Positions 1 to 6,471 of a stretch of 17,856 nt of DNA are shown here, piece by piece. The position numbers and the translations under genes were made by a program. How positions within the stretch are numbered: the stretch's first letter is position 1; each line of letters opens with the position of its first letter. Source of the DNA: an uncultured Bacilli bacterium (GTDB lineage Bacteria > Bacillota_I > Bacilli_A > RF39 > UBA660); assembly GCA_910583945.1 (NCBI GenBank), contig CAJTYF010000029.1, positions 1 to 17,856 on the forward strand, in the 5' to 3' direction. The notes beneath the pieces are model-generated. The model saw only the letters and a list, made by a program, of their open reading frames with translations, was not told the origin of the DNA and searched no databases.

Positions 1-111
1 GCGTACTCGTTCTCCGATACCTTTAAACGATGCAAACGCTAACGTTATAATAATTGCTAACACAACAATGACTGCCATTAATTCGACAATAGTAAATCCT
101 TTTCGATTCAT
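1..111 (-). CDS. Type IV prepilin-like protein, 5' part only
   Basis: Only the first 37 codons lie in the window; the gene continues past base 1. The translation begins MNRKGFTIVELMAVIVVLAI. This is a class III (prepilin) signal: a short basic leader, a Gly-Phe processing site after residue 5, Glu at mature position +5, and a hydrophobic helix of about 20 residues. Such proteins are cleaved and N-methylated by prepilin peptidase and assembled into type IV pili, competence pseudopili or type II-like secretion pseudopili. The ATG at 111 is preceded by GAGGTG seven bases upstream, and a good promoter lies at 137-165. Whether it is a ComGC-type or a major pilin cannot be told from the fragment. 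Confidence 0.85.
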   Translation of the reverse strand, partial: MNRKGFTIVELMAVIVVLAIIITLAFASFKGIGERVR

Positions 112-136
112 TATTCTACACCTCTATTATAAACCA

Positions 137-165
137 ATTATATATAAATTTATCTCATTACGCAA
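137..165 (-). promoter_or_regulatory. Sigma-A-type promoter of the prepilin gene
   Basis: On the minus strand, -35 TTGCGT (165-160), a 17-bp spacer, and a perfect -10 TATAAT (142-137). The predicted start would leave a leader of about 20 bases before the prepilin ATG, just holding the ribosome binding site. No operator-like repeat is seen. Confidence 0.6.
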
Positions 166-204
166 CATCAAATTGATTGTAAAATAATACTACTTTTAAT
201 ATTT

Positions 205-230
205 AAAAAAAGAAAGATTATCTTTCTTTT
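205..230 (-). terminator. Rho-independent terminator of the dnaB-dnaI-hydrogenase operon
   Basis: On the minus strand, a 10-bp stem AAAAGAAAGA / TCTTTCTTTT closes a three-base loop and is followed by a T-run. The loop TAA is itself the stop codon of the hydrogenase gene (220-218), so the last codons form the left stem arm. The stem is AT-rich and probably of moderate strength. Confidence 0.6.
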
Positions 231-1462
231 GATGGAACATGTAACAATTCTTTCGCCTTAGTACTTAAAGGATGTTCTAAAAAGTTCTCATAAATCATTT
301 TAATTTCTGGATTTTCATAACTAAAACGCGTCTCATTAGCATCTTGCTGATACAAACTTTTTCCTCTTTCTCGAGTATATTCTTCTTTTTTATTAATTGG
401 AACAATGGGTTGCCCTCCACCTCCAACACAGCCCAGTTCACACGTCATCACTTCAATTAAATCATAGTTTTCTTTTAACGAATCATACAGCTGATTAAGA
501 AGCCGAAGCCCATACACAATCGCTACTTTTACTTTACAAACATTTAAATCGACTTCCATTTCTTTAAAATTTTCTGTTCCCTTTAAAGACGACAGTTCAA
601 CTAAATCTTGTGGTGGATTTTCATGATTAAGTAAAAAGTAACCCGTTCTTAATACAGCACTCATGACGCCTCCACTCGTTCCAAAAATAAGACCTGAGCT
701 CGTTCCTTTTCCTAAAACTGAATCAAATTTTCGTTCTAAAACCGTTTTAAAATCAAGACTTTGCTCGCGAATCATCATCGCAAGCTCACTCGTAGTGATC
801 ACATAATCACAAAAACAATCGTTTTCAATTTCACTCTTTTTAGAAACACAAGGAGTGAGAAAAACCGTAACAATATCTTCTGGATTCAAGTTCTTAAGTT
901 GAGCAAAATAAGTTTTAATCATCGCGCCTTGCATTCTAATAGGACTCTTTGCACTAGATAAAAGATCTAAGTCACTCTCATGATACTTTTTCATAAAATG
1001 AACCCAAGAAGGACAACAGGAAGTAAACATGGGTTTCTTTTTTTGTTTCAATCGTTCAATAAATTCACTAGCCTCTTCCATTACCGTTAAATCCGCACCA
1101 AAAGTGGTATCTAAAACGTAATCAAAACCTAAATCCTTTAAAACACCTACCAACTTTTCTTCTAAAAAAGCCCCTGGCGGATACCCAAACTCATCCCCAA
1201 TACTCACTCGAACCGCTGGACTGATTGATGCAATAACAATCTTTTCCTCATCATGGAGATTCGCTAGTACTTCTTTATAATTGTATTTGGGAACCAATGC
1301 TCCCATAGGACATTTTAAAATACACGCCCCACAATGAATACAATCTCCATCCTTTAATCCATTACAAGTTTTGCAAACCTCTAAACATTGGCCACAATCG
1401 ATGCATTTAGAATCAATCCGTTGCAAACTAGATTGTTCATTAGAAATCCAAACCTTATTCAT
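218..1462 (-). CDS. Monomeric [FeFe]-hydrogenase with 2[4Fe-4S] ferredoxin domain
   Basis: Catalyses reversible H2 formation from protons and electrons, in the cytoplasm, usually as an electron sink fed by reduced ferredoxin. From the ATG at 1462 it has 414 residues. The ferredoxin-like domain carries C20-x2-C-x2-C-x3-C30 and C41-x2-C-x2-C-x3-C51-P, for two [4Fe-4S] clusters. The H-cluster domain shows all three signatures: TSCCPSW (147-153), TPCVSK (203-208, with Thr where Met is more usual) and EVMTCELGCVGGGGQP (337-352). It lacks the longer N-terminal modules of CpI-type enzymes. The start is ambiguous: a GTG at 1489 with GGAG upstream would add nine residues, but the ATG at 1462 has GAGG five bases upstream. 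Its 5' end overlaps dnaI, so it is translated from the dnaB-dnaI transcript. The HydE/F/G maturases it needs are not in the window. Confidence 0.93.
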   Translation of the reverse strand: MNKVWISNEQSSLQRIDSKCIDCGQCLEVCKTCNGLKDGDCIHCGACILKCPMGALVPKYNYKEVLANLHDEEKIVIASISPAVRVSIGDEFGYPPGAFLEEKLVGVLKDLGFDYVLDTTFGADLTVMEEASEFIERLKQKKKPMFTSCCPSWVHFMKKYHESDLDLLSSAKSPIRMQGAMIKTYFAQLKNLNPEDIVTVFLTPCVSKKSEIENDCFCDYVITTSELAMMIREQSLDFKTVLERKFDSVLGKGTSSGLIFGTSGGVMSAVLRTGYFLLNHENPPQDLVELSSLKGTENFKEMEVDLNVCKVKVAIVYGLRLLNQLYDSLKENYDLIEVMTCELGCVGGGGQPIVPINKKEEYTRERGKSLYQQDANETRFSYENPEIKMIYENFLEHPLSTKAKELLHVPSKER

Positions 1463-2357
1463 GAAAACCTCGTTCTCTTCGGCTCTCACTCACTAGCTCC
1501 ATATCCACCGTCAAATATTTAATGCGTTCAATAATTCGTCTTGCTTTTACTTTATCATCAGGACTATTAAATAAAGACAAATGTTTCTCTAATTCCTCAA
1601 TCGTCAAATTAGAAGTAAAAAACGTGGTCTTTCCTTGACTCATGCGAAACTGTAAAAGAGGTCCTAACACTTCATCTCTGTACCAATCCGTCACCTTCTC
1701 CGCGCCTAAATCATCGAGCATTAAAACATCCACTTTACAATACCAATCCATCTTATCCGCAAATTCAAAAAAATCATCCTTTAAATCTCTTATTAAATCC
1801 GTAATATAAATAATTTCCACTCGTACATTCTTTTTTTCTTCCAATTCATGTAAAAAAGCACTCGTTAAAAACGTTTTTCCTGAACCAAAATTACCATGCA
1901 AATAAAGACCTTTCTGTATTTTTCCTAAGTCAAAATTTTCATAAAACGTATCCAACCATTTAATCACTTTCGATTGTTGTTTATCATTTAATTTAAGATC
2001 AATATCTTTTAACATCACTTTTTTCAAGCGATTACTTTCATTATCTTTTAAAATCATATTTTGATAATAATGACAAGGATAATACGTAAAATAAAGACGA
2101 TTTTCTTCTATTTTAGGGGTATCAATATGTCCCTCTAAAGCATTTTGACATTGAAACAACCCTTGGCAATTTTGACAATTTTTAATTTCTTGACAAGTCG
2201 TCTTAAGTCTGGAAGTATATTTCATCATTTCCTTTTTAGGTCGATTCAAACTCTTAATCAATTTTTTAAATTCCTCATCTTTTAAGGCTTCATCAAAATC
2301 ACTTTCCAGTTGTAACTCAAAACGTTCCACTTTTGTTAACTCTTTTAAATTCTTCAT
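1455..2357 (-). CDS. dnaI: Primosomal helicase loader DnaI
   Basis: AAA+ ATPase that loads the replicative helicase onto DNA at oriC and at stalled forks, working with DnaB and DnaD. From the ATG at 2357 it has 300 residues. The N-terminal part holds a zinc-binding motif (C61, C64, C70 and probably H77) matching the DnaI zinc domain that contacts helicase. The AAA+ domain has Walker A GNFGSGKT (155-162), Walker B VLMLDDL (211-217), a TSN sensor-1-like motif (248-250) and a conserved Arg-rich stretch RRIIERI near 273-279. AGAGG lies six bases before the chosen ATG; a TTG at 2363 in the same frame is less likely. It follows dnaB almost directly, as in Bacillus, and its 3' end overlaps the hydrogenase start. 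Length and motif order are normal for the family. Confidence 0.93.
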   Translation of the reverse strand: MKNLKELTKVERFELQLESDFDEALKDEEFKKLIKSLNRPKKEMMKYTSRLKTTCQEIKNCQNCQGLFQCQNALEGHIDTPKIEENRLYFTYYPCHYYQNMILKDNESNRLKKVMLKDIDLKLNDKQQSKVIKWLDTFYENFDLGKIQKGLYLHGNFGSGKTFLTSAFLHELEEKKNVRVEIIYITDLIRDLKDDFFEFADKMDWYCKVDVLMLDDLGAEKVTDWYRDEVLGPLLQFRMSQGKTTFFTSNLTIEELEKHLSLFNSPDDKVKARRIIERIKYLTVDMELVSESRRERGFHE

Positions 2358-2366
2358 AAACAACCT

Positions 2367-3635
2367 CTAACTTTTATATTTATTTAAAATACTCTCTAAT
2401 TCTAAAGCTTCTTCTTCACTCATCGATTCTTTTTCTAAATGTTCATTAAACCAAACAGGCTCAACAATTTTATCTTTCTTATCACTAATTCTTTTATTAT
2501 ATTTCTTATGTTCTTTCTCCGCAATCGCCATGGCATCCTGAGCGGTTTCAATCCCTATTCTTTTCCACTGTCCCGCAATCGTTTCCACATATTCTCTTTT
2601 TAATTTATTGTCACTTTTCTTTAAAACATAATCAATTAAAACATTAACAACAGCGGGTTTAAGCCCTACATCTTGAAGCAAACTATCGACGAGCGCCACA
2701 TCACGATTCGTCGGATTATTCCCTTTATACTTACTCTTTAAAAAATCAAAAGGCGTTGTATTCTCAAAAATAGCCAAAATTTTTCCTCTTTTCGTATTGT
2801 CTCCACTAGGACTTTTTAAATACTCGGGTTGCATTTGATACACCAGTGTTGGCAACTTTCCATTATTTTGATACTGATAATACTTACGAGCACTTTTTCT
2901 TAATTCTTCTTTATCAATATAGCCTTTTTCTTGTATCACCAAACGAATCAAATCAATCATTTTATACGTATCAAAATTATAAGTAAAAACTAAATTATTA
3001 ATCAGTTCTTTTGTTTTCTTATTAAAACTCTTTTCATTTAAAATATCTTTAGGAATACTAGACAAAATCAAATCAAAATCCACTTGATCATGGATTGCAA
3101 TAGGAAGTTCTTTCTTCCCTACCGCTTCAAAAGACACTTGACTCGTTGTTTTATAGGTTTCATCTAATGTAGCGGAAATATCTTGATAGTCTTTTAAATC
3201 AATCTTATAAGCAAAATACTCTTGTTTTAAAAATTCATATTCTTGTTTTCCTAAATTATTATAAAGCACGACATTAAAAATAGGATGAGCAAAAAACTCT
3301 TTAGGTGTCATCGGAGAATAAAGTTCATACACGTAACTGTTTCGTTCCCCTTCTTTTGCATACGTCTTAATTAACCCGACTGCTTCTAAACTTTTTCTAG
3401 CTTCTTTAATCGTTTCCAAATCACATTTTAAAAGAGTCATCAAATGATGATGGTTGTAATCACGACTAACAATTTCCAAACGATCCAAATCGCGCCATAA
3501 AGTAAGATACAAACTCACCGCTGCATACCCAATAATCGGCTCATAAAGACTAATTAAATTTTTTCGTTCCACTTCGGTTAAAATCGTTCGGTTAACAACA
3601 ATATATTGATCTGCCGGAAGTAAAGACACCATCAT
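2367..3635 (-). CDS. dnaB: Replication initiation and membrane attachment protein DnaB (DnaD/DnaB family)
   Basis: Bacillus-type DnaB, a co-loader that recruits the helicase-DnaI complex to the origin; it is not the helicase called DnaB in E. coli. About 422 residues. The N-terminal part (roughly 1-110) reads as a winged-helix DDBH1 domain. The C-terminal part contains the DDBH2/DnaB_2 hallmark Y-x3-I-x3-W (YVETIAGQW, around residue 355), which binds single-stranded DNA in DnaD relatives. The tail is charged. Several start codons occur in a row (GTG 3638, ATG 3635, ATG 3632); ATG 3635 sits seven bases from GAGGTG and is preferred. It is the first gene of the operon, with a promoter at 3655-3683, and is followed by dnaI at ten bases. 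The divergent sequence is typical of this family, so identity rests on the motif and on linkage to dnaI. Confidence 0.9.
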   Translation of the reverse strand: MMVSLLPADQYIVVNRTILTEVERKNLISLYEPIIGYAAVSLYLTLWRDLDRLEIVSRDYNHHHLMTLLKCDLETIKEARKSLEAVGLIKTYAKEGERNSYVYELYSPMTPKEFFAHPIFNVVLYNNLGKQEYEFLKQEYFAYKIDLKDYQDISATLDETYKTTSQVSFEAVGKKELPIAIHDQVDFDLILSSIPKDILNEKSFNKKTKELINNLVFTYNFDTYKMIDLIRLVIQEKGYIDKEELRKSARKYYQYQNNGKLPTLVYQMQPEYLKSPSGDNTKRGKILAIFENTTPFDFLKSKYKGNNPTNRDVALVDSLLQDVGLKPAVVNVLIDYVLKKSDNKLKREYVETIAGQWKRIGIETAQDAMAIAEKEHKKYNKRISDKKDKIVEPVWFNEHLEKESMSEEEALELESILNKYKS

Positions 3636-3654
3636 CACTCACCACCTCTTATTC

Positions 3655-3683
3655 ATTATATAAAAATAAGAAATGAAGGACAA
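3655..3683 (-). promoter_or_regulatory. Promoter of the dnaB-dnaI-hydrogenase operon
   Basis: Minus strand: -35 TTGTCC (3683-3678), 17-bp spacer, -10 TATAAT (3660-3655). It lies one base from the T-tract of the terminator of the preceding gene, so the whole 70-bp gap is used for terminator, promoter and ribosome binding site. Confidence 0.65.
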
Positions 3684-3684
3684 G

Positions 3685-3709
3685 AAAAAACTTCCCCTTT
3701 TAGGAAGTT
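3685..3709 (-). terminator. Rho-independent terminator of the thioredoxin-like gene
   Basis: Minus strand: stem AACTTCC (3709-3703) pairs with GGAAGTT (3695-3689) around a seven-base loop, followed by a T-tract down to 3685. The stop codon of the gene (3710-3708) is partly inside the left stem arm. Confidence 0.8.
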
Positions 3710-4433
3710 AACAAGCTTCATCGCAATTAGTATCATAAACTTGATTAATTAAATTCTCAAAAATCGTACTTAATTCCTTTTTCTCCTCTTCCGTTAAATC
3801 GTCATAACCACTTTTCTGACTCTCTACTGTTCCTTCATGAAAAGCAACTACTTTTCCCTCTTTAAATCCTACCACTGTAGGAGCATAAAGCCTTTTTTCT
3901 TTTGTATCGACTTGTTTTCCCTCATCGTTCATTAAATAATAAGGAGATAATTCCTCATCTAACAATTCTAAAATTCTTTTATACCCTTTTGTTCCTTCTA
4001 CTTTAACTTCTGGTTTTCCTTTTTCATTTAATGCTAAAGTATCTCGAATATTGGCTACATTCAAATAATACAACTTAGAAATACTCATATTATCTAAAGT
4101 ACTTAACAAGATGGGAAGCATACTACGACACCATGGACAATCAGGGAAGCCAAAATAAAGAATACCTGTTCCACTTTCTAATAAAGAAATTGCTTTTTCT
4201 TCCGTAACAATCTCAACAGGATTATTTTGACTAATGGCTATTTCTTTAATCGTTTTTCCATCCTTTTCTCGAACCACATTATTTAAAGATTCGTATTCTT
4301 TTTTAAAAATAAGAGCATCGCTATTTTTAGGATTTTCTTCTTTTTTATCTTTAAAAGCCCTTGTTCCTACAAAAACCATAAAAAAGAGCAACAATAAAAT
4401 AATTCCTAAAAACATTTTTCGATCTTTATCCAT
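3708..4433 (-). CDS. Membrane-anchored thioredoxin-like protein (CPWC)
   Basis: 241 residues. One N-terminal membrane helix (about residues 7-24, MFLGIILLLLFFMVFVG) follows a short basic segment. No lipobox is seen, so it is an uncleaved anchor with the rest outside the cell. The thioredoxin-fold part begins near residue 70: a strand ILYFGF precedes the redox motif C99-P-W-C102, and APTVVGF near residue 185 supplies the expected cis-proline. Between them lies an insertion (roughly 120-180) that lengthens the fold relative to classic thioredoxins. The last residues are NCDEAC, a second Cys pair. It probably acts as a thiol-disulfide oxidoreductase at the cell surface; substrate and redox direction are unknown. 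It is monocistronic, with its own promoter and terminator; GGTGG precedes the ATG by seven bases. Confidence 0.8.
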   Translation of the reverse strand: MDKDRKMFLGIILLLLFFMVFVGTRAFKDKKEENPKNSDALIFKKEYESLNNVVREKDGKTIKEIAISQNNPVEIVTEEKAISLLESGTGILYFGFPDCPWCRSMLPILLSTLDNMSISKLYYLNVANIRDTLALNEKGKPEVKVEGTKGYKRILELLDEELSPYYLMNDEGKQVDTKEKRLYAPTVVGFKEGKVVAFHEGTVESQKSGYDDLTEEEKKELSTIFENLINQVYDTNCDEAC

Positions 4434-4454
4434 TTTTTTACCACCACTAACAAA

Positions 4455-4483
4455 ATTCTAACGTAATTTTTTAAGTTTTGCAA
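4455..4483 (-). promoter_or_regulatory. Promoter of the thioredoxin-like gene
   Basis: Minus strand: -35 TTGCAA (4483-4478), 17-bp spacer, -10 TAGAAT (4460-4455), about 20 bases before the gene's ATG. The remaining gap up to 4714 shows no convincing gene, and no strong terminator for the operon ending at 4715 was found there. Confidence 0.6.
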
Positions 4484-4714
4484 CTTTTTTATACTTTTAA
4501 ATATAGGATATCTCATGAATTTTCCCACTATTTAATTCCTTTACTTTACACATATATGCCACTTTCTTTCTAATTTTTTTCAACACCTAATACAATTATA
4601 AATGACAAGTATCGCTCTATTAACAAGGAACAATCTGCTCCATTGCAAGATAATTACCCTTACCTTTTTTATAGTCGACAATCTATAATAACAAAATAAT
4701 CATTATTACTAATT

Positions 4715-5707
4715 TTAATTTTTTTCGATATTTTCACTGTTTTCACCCTCTTTTATTTTTTCCAAATTTAAAATATTTTGAAATTTCTTAAATGTAAAGG
4801 TTCCATACAGACTTTCTAATTCTTCTAAACAGTTCGTAATAATCAAAGTTCTCACTTTATTTAAAGGTGCATAGTTAACAATCTCATCCATTTCTTTGAA
4901 TTTTGGTAAAGAATTAAAATCATCTAATATAAGATTTATTATTCTTTCATTCTGTTTATTAAATAGCAGCATTTCACTTAGTATACCATTACAAACAGCA
5001 TTTAACTCGCCTTTCCCTTCAAAAAATAGCGCTGTTTTTTCTTTAAAATCTTCTATTTTAAAGTCACATTCCGATAACACTTGTAAAATCGTTTCTCGAT
5101 CAAAAAACTTGTTCACTCTTTCTTTTAAAGTAACAATGATTCCTCCTCTTGTGTCCATTGGAGCAAACATCGTTGAAGAACCCATTTTATAAATTGGATT
5201 TAAAACATCTAAAGAGGTAAAATAGTCTTTTAACTTCTCAAATTCTTCTTTAATGTCTAACTGGTAAATAAATTTTCCTAACTCGATAAAATTGACGTTT
5301 TCTTCTCCTTGTTCTTCAAATAACTTTAAGATAAGACTGGCTAAAAACATCGCTGCGTTATTCTCCCAAAAAGGATCTTCATCTCTATATTTTTTTACAC
5401 AAATATTTTCGACAATACTTAAAACTAAAACAATGGCAGCATCCTTATTATTTTCTTTATAAAGTTGATAAGGGTACGCTAAAATATTCAAAGAATTTGA
5501 GAGTTTGGGTTCCCTTAAATTAATTCTTTTTACATTATACCCATTATTTACTAAATCTTCATAAAACTTATTGTAATACTCTTCTTTATTATCAAGAATA
5601 AAAAGATTTTCTCCTTCTCCTATTATTTTTTCCACCATTTCAAAAACTTTTTTAGTCTTTCCTACTCCTGACTTCCCTATAATTAAATTTGTATCATTTT
5701 TATTCAT
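4715..5707 (-). CDS. Soluble TraG/VirD4-like P-loop ATPase, truncated relative to coupling proteins
   Basis: 330 residues. It resembles type IV secretion coupling ATPases of the TraG/VirD4 group. Walker A GKSGVGKT is at 11-18, a strand with FILDNKEE at 35-43 corresponds to the family's DPKGE region, and DPFWENNAAMFLASLIL (111-127) matches the conserved DPFWE segment. Walker B LILDDF (259-264) is followed by a TNCLEELESLYG stretch (291-302) like the sensor region. Unlike conjugative coupling proteins it has no N-terminal membrane helices and starts directly at the P-loop, and it ends soon after the sensor region. No relaxase, VirB4 or other conjugation gene is nearby. It starts one base after the stop of the MerR gene (AGAAGG seven bases before the ATG), so translation is coupled. 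It is probably a DNA- or substrate-handling ATPase of unknown role, possibly domesticated from a mobile element. Confidence 0.75.
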   Translation of the reverse strand: MNKNDTNLIIGKSGVGKTKKVFEMVEKIIGEGENLFILDNKEEYYNKFYEDLVNNGYNVKRINLREPKLSNSLNILAYPYQLYKENNKDAAIVLVLSIVENICVKKYRDEDPFWENNAAMFLASLILKLFEEQGEENVNFIELGKFIYQLDIKEEFEKLKDYFTSLDVLNPIYKMGSSTMFAPMDTRGGIIVTLKERVNKFFDRETILQVLSECDFKIEDFKEKTALFFEGKGELNAVCNGILSEMLLFNKQNERIINLILDDFNSLPKFKEMDEIVNYAPLNKVRTLIITNCLEELESLYGTFTFKKFQNILNLEKIKEGENSENIEKN

Positions 5708-5708
5708 T

Positions 5709-6089
5709 TTATTTCCTTCTTTCTTTAACTTTAACTTTTAAAACCTTGTTTTGGCAAATCATTCCATCATTCAATCGAAAACGCAGTTCATCAATTTTTT
5801 TTATTTTTCGATCTAATTCTTCTTGTTCCAAATAAATCTTTTCCTTCTGGTTTAACAAAATAGCATTATTCCAATTATTCCAATACCGTTTTATTTCAAC
5901 TAATTGAAACCCAGCTTCTTTAAGTTCTAAGATAAGATTTAAATCCTCTATTTGAGAGTCTAAATAATATCGATAATGACTAAAAAGATCAACTTCTTTT
6001 GGTTTAAAAAGGCCGATGTCATCATAATACCGCAGCGTTTTGATAGGAACATCTACTAGTTTTGCAAACTCACCAATTTTATACTTCAT
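5709..6089 (-). CDS. MerR-family transcriptional regulator
   Basis: 126 residues from the ATG at 6089, which has AGAGG five bases upstream; an upstream in-frame start would add 27 residues from the end of the previous gene and is rejected. The N-terminal winged helix is typical: KIGEFAKLVDVPIKTLRYYD (4-23) then IGLFKP and the HYRYY wing near 38-42. A long helix around 78-105 is the expected dimerisation coiled coil. The C-terminal sensing part is very short with a single Cys (112), so there is no recognisable metal-binding loop and the inducer is unknown. It is the middle gene of a three-gene operon whose promoter has the 19-bp spacer and dyad bound by MerR proteins, so autoregulation is likely. 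Confidence 0.88.
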   Translation of the reverse strand: MKYKIGEFAKLVDVPIKTLRYYDDIGLFKPKEVDLFSHYRYYLDSQIEDLNLILELKEAGFQLVEIKRYWNNWNNAILLNQKEKIYLEQEELDRKIKKIDELRFRLNDGMICQNKVLKVKVKERRK

Positions 6090-6097
6090 AATTACCT

Positions 6098-6373
6098 CTA
6101 ATACCCTAGCATTTTTAATAACATACCAAAAATGATTAAAAATAACAAGATAAACAGATAAATACCACATGGAGTTTGATTAAGGTTTACATTTTTTCCT
6201 AAATCAAAAAGTTTTTGTTTTTCATAAGAATTAAGTCCATAATTCTCTTCAAATTTTTGACAGGCTCCATTACAAGCACAAGTAAATTCTTTTGATAACT
6301 TACATTTGTAAATTCCCTCTACTTTTTCTTCTTTGGTATTTAAGTATTTACAATCAGCACAATATTTACTCAT
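6098..6373 (-). CDS. Small Cys-rich protein with C-terminal membrane helix
   Basis: 91 residues, no named family recalled. The first 45 residues contain Cys at 5, 8, 24, 32, 34 and 38 (CADC, then CKLSKEFTCACNGAC), a spacing suggesting zinc or another metal centre on the cytoplasmic side. A linker follows with YEKQKLFDLG. Residues 71-90 (IYLFILLFLIIFGMLLKMLG) form one membrane helix, giving a tail-anchored topology, with C69 just before it. It is the first gene of the operon, with a strong site GGGGGAG seven bases before the ATG, and ends eight bases before the MerR ATG. Being directly behind the MerR promoter it is probably made in response to the same signal, perhaps as a metal- or redox-responsive membrane partner; that role is inference. 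Confidence 0.7.
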   Translation of the reverse strand: MSKYCADCKYLNTKEEKVEGIYKCKLSKEFTCACNGACQKFEENYGLNSYEKQKLFDLGKNVNLNQTPCGIYLFILLFLIIFGMLLKMLGY

Positions 6374-6397
6374 TTTAATACTCCCCCTTTCACACTG

Positions 6398-6428
6398 ATT
6401 AAATCATTACAGTTAACTGGAGAGTCAA
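6398..6428 (-). promoter_or_regulatory. MerR-type promoter/operator (19-bp spacer with central dyad)
   Basis: Minus strand: -35 TTGACT (6428-6423) and -10 TTTAAT (6403-6398) are separated by 19 bp, two more than optimal. Inside the spacer lies the perfect palindrome CAGTTAACTG (6419-6410). An over-long spacer with a dyad between -35 and -10 is the known arrangement at which MerR-family activators untwist DNA. The MerR gene of this operon is the obvious candidate regulator. Confidence 0.75.
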
Positions 6429-6445
6429 GAGTTTTTTTGAGTATT

Positions 6446-6469
6446 AAAAAAGAACGCAATGGTTCTCTT
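6446..6469 (-). terminator. Rho-independent terminator after the metalloprotease-like gene
   Basis: Minus strand: AAGAGAAC (6469-6462) pairs with GTTCTTTT (6455-6448, one G-T pair) around a six-base loop, followed by T residues. It starts two bases after the gene's stop codon. Confidence 0.75.
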
Positions 6470-6471
6470 AT

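Noticed and set aside
761..961. Plus-strand open frame inside the hydrogenase gene and similar antisense frames elsewhere
   Set aside because: These are shadows of well-supported genes, with no ribosome sites and no recognisable domains.
4620..4682. Minus-strand reading KKGKGNYLAMEQIVPC in the gap after the TraG-like gene
   Set aside because: It reads protein-like but an upstream stop limits it to about 20 codons with no start or ribosome site; no family recalled. Too short to call a remnant.
4715..6428. Part of an integrative conjugative element
   Set aside because: Only the ATPase resembles a conjugation protein; no relaxase, VirB4, integrase or attachment repeat is visible in the window.
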